In this document: one piece after another, positions 52,801-61,153 of the stretch
How the letters are laid out: each line of letters opens with the position of its first letter
Numbering within the stretch: position 1 is the first letter of the stretch
Assembly: GCA_020638975.1 (NCBI GenBank)
Contig: JACKHN010000011.1
Coordinates: 1 to 64,000 of the forward strand
Direction of reading: 5' to 3'
DNA: 64,000 nucleotides
Source: Planctomycetaceae bacterium
Lineage (GTDB): Bacteria; Planctomycetota; Planctomycetia; Pirellulales; Pirellulaceae
The notes under the pieces: generated by a model
The model's input: only the letters and a program-made list of their open reading frames with translations
What the model was told of the DNA's origin: nothing
Databases searched by the model: none
Program-made: the position numbers and the translations under genes

Positions 52801-53100
52801 ATGAGCACCGCACCACGAATGAACAAGACCACCACCGAAGAACTTCCCGCCGACTTGGTTGAACTTGCCGGTTTGATCGCCGCCTTGCCGGTCGAACACC
52901 GACGAACCATCGAACCTGTCTTCAACCGAGTGACCGAAAGCACAAAGCGCCGCCGCAGAATCCTGAATCTGGTGCAAGACGCTTTGGCCCAATTGCGACT
53001 GGACATGAAGTATTTGGTCTTCGACCTCGAAGCCACTCGCCGCGAACGCGACGACGCTCGACACGAGTTGGAAGAAGGAACCAGCCGCGGCGACGAGTAA
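52801..53100 (+). CDS. Small conserved planctomycete protein
   Basis: A 99-residue soluble, mostly helical protein: ELPADLVELAGLIAALPVEHRRTIEPVFNRVTESTKRRRRILNLVQDALAQLRLDMKYLVFDLEATRRERDDARHELEE. Heptad spacing and the basic RRRR stretch suggest a helical protein that could bind nucleic acid or dimerise, but I know of no described function. ATG 52801 is supported by GGAG 8 bases upstream; the frame is open 65 codons further but that part looks non-coding. A perfect terminator follows at 53145. Confidence 0.75.
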   Translation: MSTAPRMNKTTTEELPADLVELAGLIAALPVEHRRTIEPVFNRVTESTKRRRRILNLVQDALAQLRLDMKYLVFDLEATRRERDDARHELEEGTSRGDE

Positions 53101-53144
53101 CTCGCACCAATCGAACGACGACAACAGCACGATGCCCCTCTCGC

Positions 53145-53178
53145 AAAACTCCGACTCGATTTTTCGAGTCGGAGTTTT
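53145..53178 (+). terminator. Perfect rho-independent terminator
   Basis: A 15-bp perfect stem AAAACTCCGACTCGA/TCGAGTCGGAGTTTT with a TTTT loop, ending in T4, lies 45 bases after the stop of the 99-residue protein gene. Its symmetry (A-tract/T-tract) would also allow it to work on the other strand. Confidence 0.9.
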
Positions 53179-53340
53179 GTCGCGCGAAGAGGAGCAAGCG
53201 GCGAGATTGCGACTACCGCGAATGTTGAATACGATAGACCACGAACCGAGAACATGATCGCGTCGAACACCCGTTCGGGTTGATTTGCCCCCTTTGTCGG
53301 GCGTGAGATCAGGGAAGACTAGAGGAAGGCTGAACCGCTA

Positions 53341-54807
53341 ATGTCCGACTGGAGCGCCGAGAAGTTCGCACAACGTATCTTCGATCTCGCTTTGCTTGAT
53401 AATATGCAGATCGAGGGCGTCTGGGGCGAATTGGGGTCGCGCGACGTCTCGCTAGAAGAAATCACATCGGTGATGTTAAGGAAGGGTTTGCTGACTAATC
53501 TGCAAATCGAGCGGATTATGCGAGGCGAACGGCAGGGGTTCTTCTACGGCAAGTACAAACTGCTGTACTTGGTTGGTGCCGGTACGTTCGCCCGCGTTTA
53601 TCGCGCGGTGCATGTCGACAAAGGCTCGGTGGCTGCCGTCAAAGTGCTTCGCAACCGCTTCCTGAACGACATCTCCCAGCAGGAGCAATTCCTGCGCGAA
53701 GGCAAGATGGTCATGGAGTTGCGGCACCCGAATATTGTCCCCGTGTACGAAGTGGGAGCCGAACGGCATCGCAAATACATGGTGATGGAGTTCGTCGAGG
53801 GGGACAATCTGCGAGAGATTCTGAAAGTTCGCAAGAAGTTCAATCCCATCGAATCGCTGAAGTTGATGGCGGACATTGCTTCAGGACTCGACTTCGCTTT
53901 CGGCAAAGGCGTCACGCATCGCGACTTGAAGCTCTCGAACGTATTGCTGACGAGTTCTGGACGGGCGAAGCTCGTGGACTTTGGTCTGGCCGCACTCGCC
54001 GCCACGGAAAAAGAAAAAGGAGACGAGAAGTCGACCAACGCTCGCAGTATTGACTATGCCGGCCTTGAGCGTGTCACAGGCGTTAAAAAGGACGACAAGC
54101 AAAGCGACATCTTTTTTACCGGCTGCATGCTCTATCAGATTCTTACCGGTGTTTCTCCGATGTCAGAAACACGCGACCGTTCACAGCGGTTGAGTGTCGC
54201 CCGCTTTCGCGAGATCAAACCGATCACGCTTCACGAACCGGACTTGCCCGGATCGTTGGTGAATGTCGTTAATAAAGCAATGGAGTTGGACCCCGAAAAG
54301 CGTTATGCCACGCCCGGGAATCTACTGCTTGATTTGCAAAACGTATTACGACGACTCGAAAGTGGCGATACGGGCGACGGCACCGTCGAAGGCGAAGGCG
54401 GCAAGCGATTGCTGGAACGCGAGGGCGAAGGCCACAGTGTGATGATCGTCGAGTCGAACATCGAGATGCAGGATGCGTTACGCGATTTATTAAAGCGACG
54501 TGGCTATCGAGTATTGGTTGTCGGTGATGCGCGGCGAGCGATCGGTCGCTTCGAAATGGGCGGTGATCCGCCTGCGGAGTGTGTTGTATTTTGCACGACG
54601 GAAATGGGCGAGGAAGCTCTCGAAGCATTCAACGCTTTTGGCGAGAACGAAGACACAAAGCATATTCCCGCAGTGCTGTTCATTGCCGAAAAGCATCAGG
54701 ACTATGCAGCACGCGCAGCAACCGCCGACCATCGTCAACTCTTGCCCATGCCGCTGAAGGTGCGTCAATTACGAGCCATGTTGCTGAAGTTGCTTGCGAA
54801 GAAGTAG
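53341..54807 (+). CDS. Ser/Thr protein kinase fused to a degenerate receiver domain
   Basis: A 488-residue cytoplasmic protein. Residues 1-68 form a planctomycete-type N-terminal module (SAEKFAQRIFDLALLDNMQIEGVWGELGSRDV). The kinase domain (about 71-350) has an intact glycine loop GAGTFARV (79-86), Lys101, HRDLKLSN (193-200) and DFG (213-215), so it should be active. Residues ~366-488 fold like a CheY receiver, but the phospho-Asp site reads VVFCTTEM and the acidic pocket VMIVESN, and the conserved Thr and Lys positions are lost. It is therefore probably a protein-interaction or pseudo-receiver module. It has no transmembrane segment. Targets unknown. Confidence 0.9.
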   Translation: MSDWSAEKFAQRIFDLALLDNMQIEGVWGELGSRDVSLEEITSVMLRKGLLTNLQIERIMRGERQGFFYGKYKLLYLVGAGTFARVYRAVHVDKGSVAAVKVLRNRFLNDISQQEQFLREGKMVMELRHPNIVPVYEVGAERHRKYMVMEFVEGDNLREILKVRKKFNPIESLKLMADIASGLDFAFGKGVTHRDLKLSNVLLTSSGRAKLVDFGLAALAATEKEKGDEKSTNARSIDYAGLERVTGVKKDDKQSDIFFTGCMLYQILTGVSPMSETRDRSQRLSVARFREIKPITLHEPDLPGSLVNVVNKAMELDPEKRYATPGNLLLDLQNVLRRLESGDTGDGTVEGEGGKRLLEREGEGHSVMIVESNIEMQDALRDLLKRRGYRVLVVGDARRAIGRFEMGGDPPAECVVFCTTEMGEEALEAFNAFGENEDTKHIPAVLFIAEKHQDYAARAATADHRQLLPMPLKVRQLRAMLLKLLAKK

Positions 54808-54820
54808 AACTGCCGTTGCG

Positions 54821-55867
54821 TCAGGCCAATGCAAAGCCCTCGATTGAGACGGGCATCTCCGTTTCGACGGCTCTCCCCGCTGCGAGACACAGCAACGTCG
54901 ACCAGCGACCATCAACGCCCGTACATGGCGGTTGCGTTCCCTCACGCACGCAGCGAGCAATGGCGGCCACTTCGTCTGCAAGCTCCAGCAACTCGCCGGT
55001 CGGCTTGTCAAAACGTTGTTCGGTCACATCGTCTCCCAGCCCATAGCGCAAGCCAAACGTCGGCTTGTCCGAGCGAGCATCGGCCGCACTCCACCAAGCC
55101 CAAATCGTTCCTTGAGTGCCAGTGATCTTGCCGGTTTGGTGGTGTCCAAAGGCGGCCAAGGTTTGAGAGATTACCGCGTAAGCACCCTCGAAATTGACAA
55201 TCGCCGAGAAGTTGTCGAGCAGTTTTGGGTTGTCGGGATGTCGTGAGTTGGCGCGAGCATAGACGGACGTTGGTTCGCCGCGGGACGACAAGTACCAGCG
55301 AGCTAGATCAAAGAAGTGAATTGGTTCTTCCAAGATCCAACTTCCGACGCGATCGATGTCATATCGCCAGCCCTCTGAACCTTGCCGATACGGAAATCGC
55401 GACAGCTCGATCAATACATGCAGCGGATCGCCGATGACACCTTTGTCAATCAATTCTTTCACTCCACCCCATAACGAAGACAGTCGCAATTCGTGGCCGA
55501 CCGCGAGAACCAACTTGTTCGCCTCGGCCAATGCCACGAGTTCATCACAGTGCTCGACGCGCAGGGCCATCGGTTTTTCGAGCAATAAATGCTTGCCCGA
55601 TGCGAGAACTGCCTTGGCGATCTCGTAGTGGAGCTTGTTCGGTGCCACAACGGAAACGACGTCAATGTCATTTCGGTCGATCAGTTGACGATAGTCGCCG
55701 AGAACATCAGCAGAAGGATGTGCTTCGCGAGCAAGCTTTTGACTTGTATCTGAACGAACGGCGATCGCGGCGAGTTCCGACTCAGCACAATTCCTGATGG
55801 CATTGGCGTGATGCGAACCGAATAGGCCATAACCGATTAGTCCAAAACGAACGAGTTTCGTTGACAT
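54821..55867 (-). CDS. Gfo/Idh/MocA family oxidoreductase
   Basis: A 348-residue NAD(P)-dependent oxidoreductase. The Rossmann dinucleotide motif is at the N-terminus (RFGLIGYGLFGSHHANAI), followed by VVAPNKLHYEIAKAVLASGKHLLLEKPMAL with the catalytic Lys of the EKP motif. The C-terminal domain contains DRVGSWILEEPIHFFDLARW with the usual His. Substrates of the family are sugars, inositols and sugar acids. ATG 55867 fits the fold. It lies 34 bases downstream of the MFS gene and is probably co-transcribed with it, pointing to uptake and oxidation of a sugar derivative. Confidence 0.9.
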   Translation of the reverse strand: MSTKLVRFGLIGYGLFGSHHANAIRNCAESELAAIAVRSDTSQKLAREAHPSADVLGDYRQLIDRNDIDVVSVVAPNKLHYEIAKAVLASGKHLLLEKPMALRVEHCDELVALAEANKLVLAVGHELRLSSLWGGVKELIDKGVIGDPLHVLIELSRFPYRQGSEGWRYDIDRVGSWILEEPIHFFDLARWYLSSRGEPTSVYARANSRHPDNPKLLDNFSAIVNFEGAYAVISQTLAAFGHHQTGKITGTQGTIWAWWSAADARSDKPTFGLRYGLGDDVTEQRFDKPTGELLELADEVAAIARCVREGTQPPCTGVDGRWSTLLCLAAGRAVETEMPVSIEGFALA

Positions 55868-55900
55868 GTTGATCCTCAAAAGGCAAACAACGTTGGCTCG

Positions 55901-57295
55901 CTACTCGGGCAACTCTTCGCCGCGCGTCTCTCGTCCCAGGAGCGTCACTACGATGCCAAGAGCAAACAGCGGAGCGAGATACCGCGACGAAGTATTAGGA
56001 TTCCATTCCAAGTAGCCGGCGACCACGATCGCCAGTGCTGAACCGATGCGTCCGGCGTTGAAACAGAACCCGGTTCCCGTGCCGCGCAGTCGTGTGTGAA
56101 AGAGTTCGGGGAAGTAGACGGCGTATCCAGCGTGCATCCCCAGTGTGAGAAATCCGAACACGGGAAGGAAGCACGCTAGTACCACATAGGATGCGTTGCC
56201 TGGAATCAGTACATAGAACAACAACATCGCGCTGGCAAACGCTCCGCCATGATAGACGATAAAAGCGCCTTTGCGTCCGAGCATCGTGGCCACCGATCCG
56301 AACAATACTAACCCCAATCCCCCGCCTACAACCATGGTCAGAAACATGCCAACCATCTCTTCACGTTTAATCTCGCCCTTGTGTGCCTTAAGTGCCTCGC
56401 CGCGTTGCGCCGCTAGTTCGTCGGTTGCTTGCTGCCAATCAACATCGCCCAGTCCTGCAGCCGCTAGTGCATTTGTCTCCGCGCGACGTTTCAAGGCGTC
56501 TTTGCCGTAAATATGGCAACCCCAAAATGTTGTTAGGCCAATTGTTGCGAGTGCTGTTCCAACGAGTGTGGCCCGCAGGTTCTCGCCATTGAACAGATCA
56601 CCGAGCGAGCCCGTCTTCTGAGTTGCATCTTTCGCCTCGCGCTCCTTCGCTTGTTTCCACTGTTCGGGTTCACGCAGTTTCCAGCGAATGAAGACGGTCA
56701 GCAAGGCGGGAACGACTCCGATCACAAATCCGAGTCTCCAAGTGTTCTCGCCAAGTACTTGGGCTCCGATGATAAAGTAGCCCACTGCAACGGCCATCAA
56801 CGTTCCGAAGACGCTCGACGCATGAAAGATCGAACTCATCACAGGCCGCGACCGCTTTGGCATGACCTCCGCCACCATCGCACTAGCAACCGCCCATTCG
56901 CCTCCCACACCCATCGCCACGAGAAAACGTAATACCACCATTTGCCAGGGAGCATTCGCGAAAGCCGTGACGCAAGTAAAGACCGAGTAGAACAGGATGG
57001 TGAAGATCATCGTCTTGGAGCGACCGATCTTGTCGCTCAACATGCCGAACAGCACGCCGCCAAACGCGCCTCCCAGCAGAAAAGATGCCAGCGAGTAGTT
57101 ATTCCACGAATCGATCAGTTTCTTCGTCGCGCTGTCGCCGAGCAACTGCGGCATCGCATCGTTCATGCTGGCGACGAATACCTGACCTTCGAAAACATCG
57201 AAGACCCATCCCAGCGACGCGATGATTAGCACGAGCCATTGATATCCCGTGATGCCTTGATACCAACGTAGCGATCGATCATGGAGTTCTGGCAC
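55901..57295 (-). CDS. MFS transporter (metabolite:H+ symporter type)
   Basis: A 464-residue membrane protein with about 12 helices. The conserved loop-2/3 motif is GGVLFGMLSDKIGRSK, helix 4 reads RFLVAMGVGGEWAVASAMVAEVMPKRSRP, and the second half carries FPELFHTRLRGTGTGFCFNAGRIGSA. These patterns fit the proton-coupled carboxylate/sugar-acid symporters of the MFS. A ~90-residue central cytoplasmic loop is longer than usual and contains an Ala/Glu-rich helix (KRRAETNALAAAGLGDVDWQQATDELAAQRGEALK). Upstream of an oxidoreductase and divergent from an enolase-superfamily enzyme, so a sugar acid is a likely substrate. Confidence 0.88.
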   Translation of the reverse strand: MPELHDRSLRWYQGITGYQWLVLIIASLGWVFDVFEGQVFVASMNDAMPQLLGDSATKKLIDSWNNYSLASFLLGGAFGGVLFGMLSDKIGRSKTMIFTILFYSVFTCVTAFANAPWQMVVLRFLVAMGVGGEWAVASAMVAEVMPKRSRPVMSSIFHASSVFGTLMAVAVGYFIIGAQVLGENTWRLGFVIGVVPALLTVFIRWKLREPEQWKQAKEREAKDATQKTGSLGDLFNGENLRATLVGTALATIGLTTFWGCHIYGKDALKRRAETNALAAAGLGDVDWQQATDELAAQRGEALKAHKGEIKREEMVGMFLTMVVGGGLGLVLFGSVATMLGRKGAFIVYHGGAFASAMLLFYVLIPGNASYVVLACFLPVFGFLTLGMHAGYAVYFPELFHTRLRGTGTGFCFNAGRIGSALAIVVAGYLEWNPNTSSRYLAPLFALGIVVTLLGRETRGEELPE

Positions 57296-57514
57296 AATGT
57301 GGTCCTAATGCTGATGCTTTCGAGAGAGTTGAGGGGGTCCAGGCTAGTTGTTCCGCTTTCACGAGGCAAGCAGTGACAGCGTCGCGGTGACTACTCCCGG
57401 TGCTGGGCGATTGGGTGCATGGCGATTGCAGGTTGCTTGGTATAACCTGTGATGCACGTTGAACCGATTTGCCCGTTCAGACCCAATGACTCGCTGCTCG
57501 AAGGATCTAGTTTC

Positions 57515-58630
57515 ATGCAAATTCGCGATATCAAGATTCATCGGCTGATTGGTGGGACGGTCGATGGTGGCTGGCCGGAAGGCCATGAGCCGGAAGATGA
57601 CCTCCACACACTGGTCGAAGTTGAAACCGATGAAGGGCTCACCGGTGTTGGCAGCGTGTTCACGAACTCGGCATTAACTCATGCCGGTGTCGAAACGCTG
57701 CGAGGCTTTTGGGATCGCGAATCGGCTCTGGAACCGGAACGGGTCAGCGAGAAGTTGCGGCAAAGCAGCTTCTGGCAAGGTCGCGGCGGCACATTGGAGC
57801 ATGTCATTTCGGGGATCGATATCGCGTTGTGGGATCTGTTCGGCAAGGCGTGTCAGCAGCCCGTAGCGAGACTTCTCGGCGGTTACTATCGACGCAAGAT
57901 CAAGCCATACGCTTCGATCCTGTTCGACGAGCCTGATGTGTTGGCCGAACGTTTGAGGAGCGTGACCTCACGCGGATTCCGCGCGATCAAACTGGGTTGG
58001 CGACCGTTTGGGAGGCGCGATGCTCGATTCGACGAGTTGCTTGTCCGTACGGCGCGCGAGACAGTCGGGCCCGATATCGACATCCTCGTCGATGCGGGAG
58101 GCAGCGAGCAGTTCTGGCCGCATGGATACAAGTGGGCTTTGCGAACGGCGCAGATGCTGGCGGAATACGACATCGGTTGGTTCGAGGAACCGCTGCCGCC
58201 CGACGACATCGAAGGTTTTATACGACTCCGCAACAACGCGCCGCTGCCGATCGCCGGAGGCGAAGTACTCACGCGACGACAATCGTTCCGGGAATGGATC
58301 GAGCGTGGAGCGTTCGACATCGTCCAGCCCGACGCGACTAAATGCGGTGGACTGACCGAAGCCCGCCGCATCGCGTGGCATGCCTACGACCATAACATCC
58401 AATTCGTCAGTCACGGCTGGAACACCGCCGTTGGTTTAGCGGCCGACTTGCATCTCGCCGCGGCGATACCAGTGGCTCGCTACGTCGAGTATCTCACGCC
58501 GGCCCCCTATATTGATGAGATCCTCGTCGAGCCATTTCAACTCGACGAGCAAGGCTGTCTGACCATCCCCGACAAGCCTGGATTGGGCATCGAAATCGAC
58601 CGCGAAGCGTTGCAGCGATTCAACCCGTAA
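57515..58630 (+). CDS. Mandelate racemase/enolase superfamily enzyme
   Basis: A 371-residue enzyme with the capping domain (MQIRDIKIHRLIGG...LVEVETDEGLTGVGSVF) and TIM barrel of the enolase superfamily. Probable metal ligands are Asp in ILVDAGG, Glu in IGWFEEPLPPDD and Glu in PIAGGEV. The base regions are FRAIKLGW (Lys) and QFVSHGWNTAVGLAADLH (His), the latter as in mandelate racemase. These features fit acid-sugar dehydratases or racemases; the substrate is not deducible. ATG 57515 starts the canonical capping domain. It is divergent from the MFS-oxidoreductase pair, with a shared regulatory gap at 57296-57514. Confidence 0.88.
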   Translation: MQIRDIKIHRLIGGTVDGGWPEGHEPEDDLHTLVEVETDEGLTGVGSVFTNSALTHAGVETLRGFWDRESALEPERVSEKLRQSSFWQGRGGTLEHVISGIDIALWDLFGKACQQPVARLLGGYYRRKIKPYASILFDEPDVLAERLRSVTSRGFRAIKLGWRPFGRRDARFDELLVRTARETVGPDIDILVDAGGSEQFWPHGYKWALRTAQMLAEYDIGWFEEPLPPDDIEGFIRLRNNAPLPIAGGEVLTRRQSFREWIERGAFDIVQPDATKCGGLTEARRIAWHAYDHNIQFVSHGWNTAVGLAADLHLAAAIPVARYVEYLTPAPYIDEILVEPFQLDEQGCLTIPDKPGLGIEIDREALQRFNP

Positions 58631-58816
58631 CACGCGATTCGTGCTGCTTACCCCTTCGGGGCGGAATGCGTAGCTCACTCAATTCGGACGTTCATTGATC
58701 GGCCAGCCGTCGGTAACCCGAAATCGTGAATACTTCGAAATCCGACCCTTGCTTTTGAGGGAGAAGGAAAGGTACATTACGTCCTAAAGGCAAAAGAAAC
58801 CATTGCTGAGTTACTC

Positions 58817-60688
58817 ATGCTCGTACGGTGCGATAACTGCGAATCTGAGGTTGATTGCGCCGAAGAGCATCACTCCACGTCTTGCCCGCGCTGCGGCCAG
58901 CTAGTCACCTCCAAGTCTTCTCGGCAACCCGACTCGTCAAAGAGCATAGCTGGTGTCGAAACGGTAGAGTTCGCGATGTCGCCAAGCCGAATTTCGGCTG
59001 CGCCCCCGCTGGAGCGGATCGAGCATTTCCAGCTCGTGCGTCACCTCGGACGCGGTGGCTTTGCCGATGTGTTTCTTGCTCGCGATCAAGAGTTGGGACG
59101 TGATGTCGCCATCAAAATCCCCCGATCCGACAGATACTTTTCGGATCATGTTATCGAGATGTTTCGGGAAGAAGCTCGCGTCGCGGCGAGTTTGCGGCAT
59201 CCGTCGATCGTCAACATTCTGCAAGTTGGTAAATCAGACGCATGTCCTTGTTTTATCGTCATGGAGTATGTCGAAGGCGAGTCGCTTGCGACTCTCATGG
59301 CGAACCAAACCGTTGACTGTCGCCCGGCCATCGAACTCGTAACTGCCGTCGCCGACGCCGTGCAGTACGCGCATTCACAAGGTGTCGTGCATCGTGATAT
59401 CAAGCCCAACAATATCCTGGTGAGTAAGGCTGGCCGCCCGATCATACTCGACTTTGGCTTAGGGCTCCGTGACGAAGTGCAATGGGATAGGAGTACCGAG
59501 ATTGCCGGGACGCCGGCGTACATGCCGCCCGAGCAAATTAAAGGGGATCTCCGCGCGATCGATGGTCGCGCCGATGTGTGGAGTTTGGGAGTCATGTTGT
59601 ATCGAATGCTGGCGGGCCGTTTGCCATTCGGAGGGCGAGCGGACATCGTCTTTAGCAATACGTTGTCATACGATCCCAAGCCAATTAGGCAATTCAATCC
59701 AAGTATACCCGTCGAGTTGGAGGCGATTACCCTGCGTTGCCTCGCCCAATCACCGGTCGATCGATACGCCACGGCCAAGGATCTGGCCGATGCATTGCGA
59801 GAGTGGAGCAACTCGACCGAAACAACGATTAACGCTCCAAGCAGAACAAAGCTACTGCGGAGACCGCTGCTTCGATTAGCTGCGGTGATGGCTGCGTGTT
59901 TGTTGTTCGCCGCAGGCTTGGTCGCAGTTGGTGATCGCAACGCGACACGCTCGCCGGAAGCCGAGGACGGAGCGGTTTCCAAAGCGGTCAACTCGAACTT
60001 GTTGCGGGAGAGTGTGGAAGTTCGTCCGAATGCGTGGAATAACTACCTTAGCCAACCTCCAAAGCCCTTTCTGTTTCCCGACGATGTTGCGGCGTCGCAC
60101 TGGTCATACGATGCTAGACGTGAGTCGTTACATCTCACTTGTGGGTCTTATGGCTTGATTGAGGTCGGGACGCTGGATGTTCCCGACTGCCTGGTTCGCG
60201 TTGAGATTTCAAAGAACTTTAATGGTGGCAAGAGCGGCCTGTACTTTGGTTGTTTTGACACCATCGACAACCAGAGGAACATCGTAAGTTACTGTCAAGC
60301 AGTCGTTGTGGAATGCACTACGGAGGGACGACGCTTGCTAACTCGCGAACGCTACCACTTCGTGCGGAAACAAAATGGCAGCTACTATTCAAATTCGCAG
60401 TCGTTTTGCGCAAAAGATGTGACTGTACAGCCTAATGCCAGAGTTATACAGGACCAACTTCAACTTCACTTTCGAGATAATGTGCTCCGAGAAGTCGATT
60501 GGAATGGACAACGTGTCGAAGAACTTACAGACGAAACCGCAACAGGTTATGTCGACTCGACGAAGCTCTGGCGAACTATGCATCTCGGTGTACCCGACAC
60601 TAAAGTTGGAGGTTTCGGGTGCATTAATGGGTTGGGAGATGCAACGTTTGAGATGTTATTTGTTAAGCCCCTTGTCTTAGGAGAATGA
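58817..60688 (+). CDS. Transmembrane Ser/Thr protein kinase with zinc ribbon and extracytoplasmic domain
   Basis: A 623-residue protein. A four-Cys zinc ribbon (Cys5, Cys8, Cys23, Cys26) precedes an intact kinase domain (about 71-330): GRGGFADV (78-85), VAIK with Lys100, HRDIKPNN (192-199), DFG (212-214) and GTPAYMPPEQ. One transmembrane helix (about 352-372) links it to a ~250-residue extracytoplasmic domain (SHWSYDARRESLHLTCGSYGLIEV...VRVEISKNFNGGKSGLYFG) with a LamG/concanavalin-like beta pattern that may sense a glycan or other ligand. The gene is followed after 4 bases by a small gene. The extracytoplasmic part appears lower in GC than its surroundings. Confidence 0.9.
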   Translation: MLVRCDNCESEVDCAEEHHSTSCPRCGQLVTSKSSRQPDSSKSIAGVETVEFAMSPSRISAAPPLERIEHFQLVRHLGRGGFADVFLARDQELGRDVAIKIPRSDRYFSDHVIEMFREEARVAASLRHPSIVNILQVGKSDACPCFIVMEYVEGESLATLMANQTVDCRPAIELVTAVADAVQYAHSQGVVHRDIKPNNILVSKAGRPIILDFGLGLRDEVQWDRSTEIAGTPAYMPPEQIKGDLRAIDGRADVWSLGVMLYRMLAGRLPFGGRADIVFSNTLSYDPKPIRQFNPSIPVELEAITLRCLAQSPVDRYATAKDLADALREWSNSTETTINAPSRTKLLRRPLLRLAAVMAACLLFAAGLVAVGDRNATRSPEAEDGAVSKAVNSNLLRESVEVRPNAWNNYLSQPPKPFLFPDDVAASHWSYDARRESLHLTCGSYGLIEVGTLDVPDCLVRVEISKNFNGGKSGLYFGCFDTIDNQRNIVSYCQAVVVECTTEGRRLLTRERYHFVRKQNGSYYSNSQSFCAKDVTVQPNARVIQDQLQLHFRDNVLREVDWNGQRVEELTDETATGYVDSTKLWRTMHLGVPDTKVGGFGCINGLGDATFEMLFVKPLVLGE

Positions 60689-60692
60689 ATTA

Positions 60693-61124
60693 GTGGCCAC
60701 TAAACAACCGCGAGTGCTTGCACCCAACATCACCATCAACGAGCCGCCCCTTGGTGCTTGTCTTGGTACGAGCGGCGACATTCCTGTCAAAGTTACTGTT
60801 GAAGGGCAATTCCTTATCGCGTTCCACGCGTTTATAGGAGACCTGACAAACCCAGTACATTTGCTGAAACTTGCGAGCCCTACACCGCCTCTTGGTAGTG
60901 TTTCGGAGATAGTTCCGTCCAATGGAGGCACAGCGAGTAGGGAAGTCCCGGTTGCGAAGACGGCCACCGAGTCGGAATGCAGAACGCAAGCCGCTGCCGC
61001 AAGGAACGTGTTGAAAGTCTGGCTCGAAATCGAGGAAGATCCAACGTATCCCACGGACTCTAAATATTTCTACGCGCATTTTATCGAATTCCGTTCTAAA
61101 CCAAACGGCGAGTGCTCCGCGTAA
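60693..61124 (+). CDS. Small hypothetical protein coupled to a kinase gene
   Basis: A 143-residue soluble protein without signal peptide, starting at GTG 60693 four bases after the kinase stop. The sequence (VLAPNITINEPPLGACLGTSGDIPVKVTVEGQFLIAFHAFIGDLTN...) suggests beta structure. No family recognised. Tight spacing implies co-expression with the kinase; it might be a substrate or regulator, which is inference. Confidence 0.6.
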   Translation: MATKQPRVLAPNITINEPPLGACLGTSGDIPVKVTVEGQFLIAFHAFIGDLTNPVHLLKLASPTPPLGSVSEIVPSNGGTASREVPVAKTATESECRTQAAAARNVLKVWLEIEEDPTYPTDSKYFYAHFIEFRSKPNGECSA

Positions 61125-61153
61125 GCTGTTCGTATGCTCAGCGCGACAACGAC

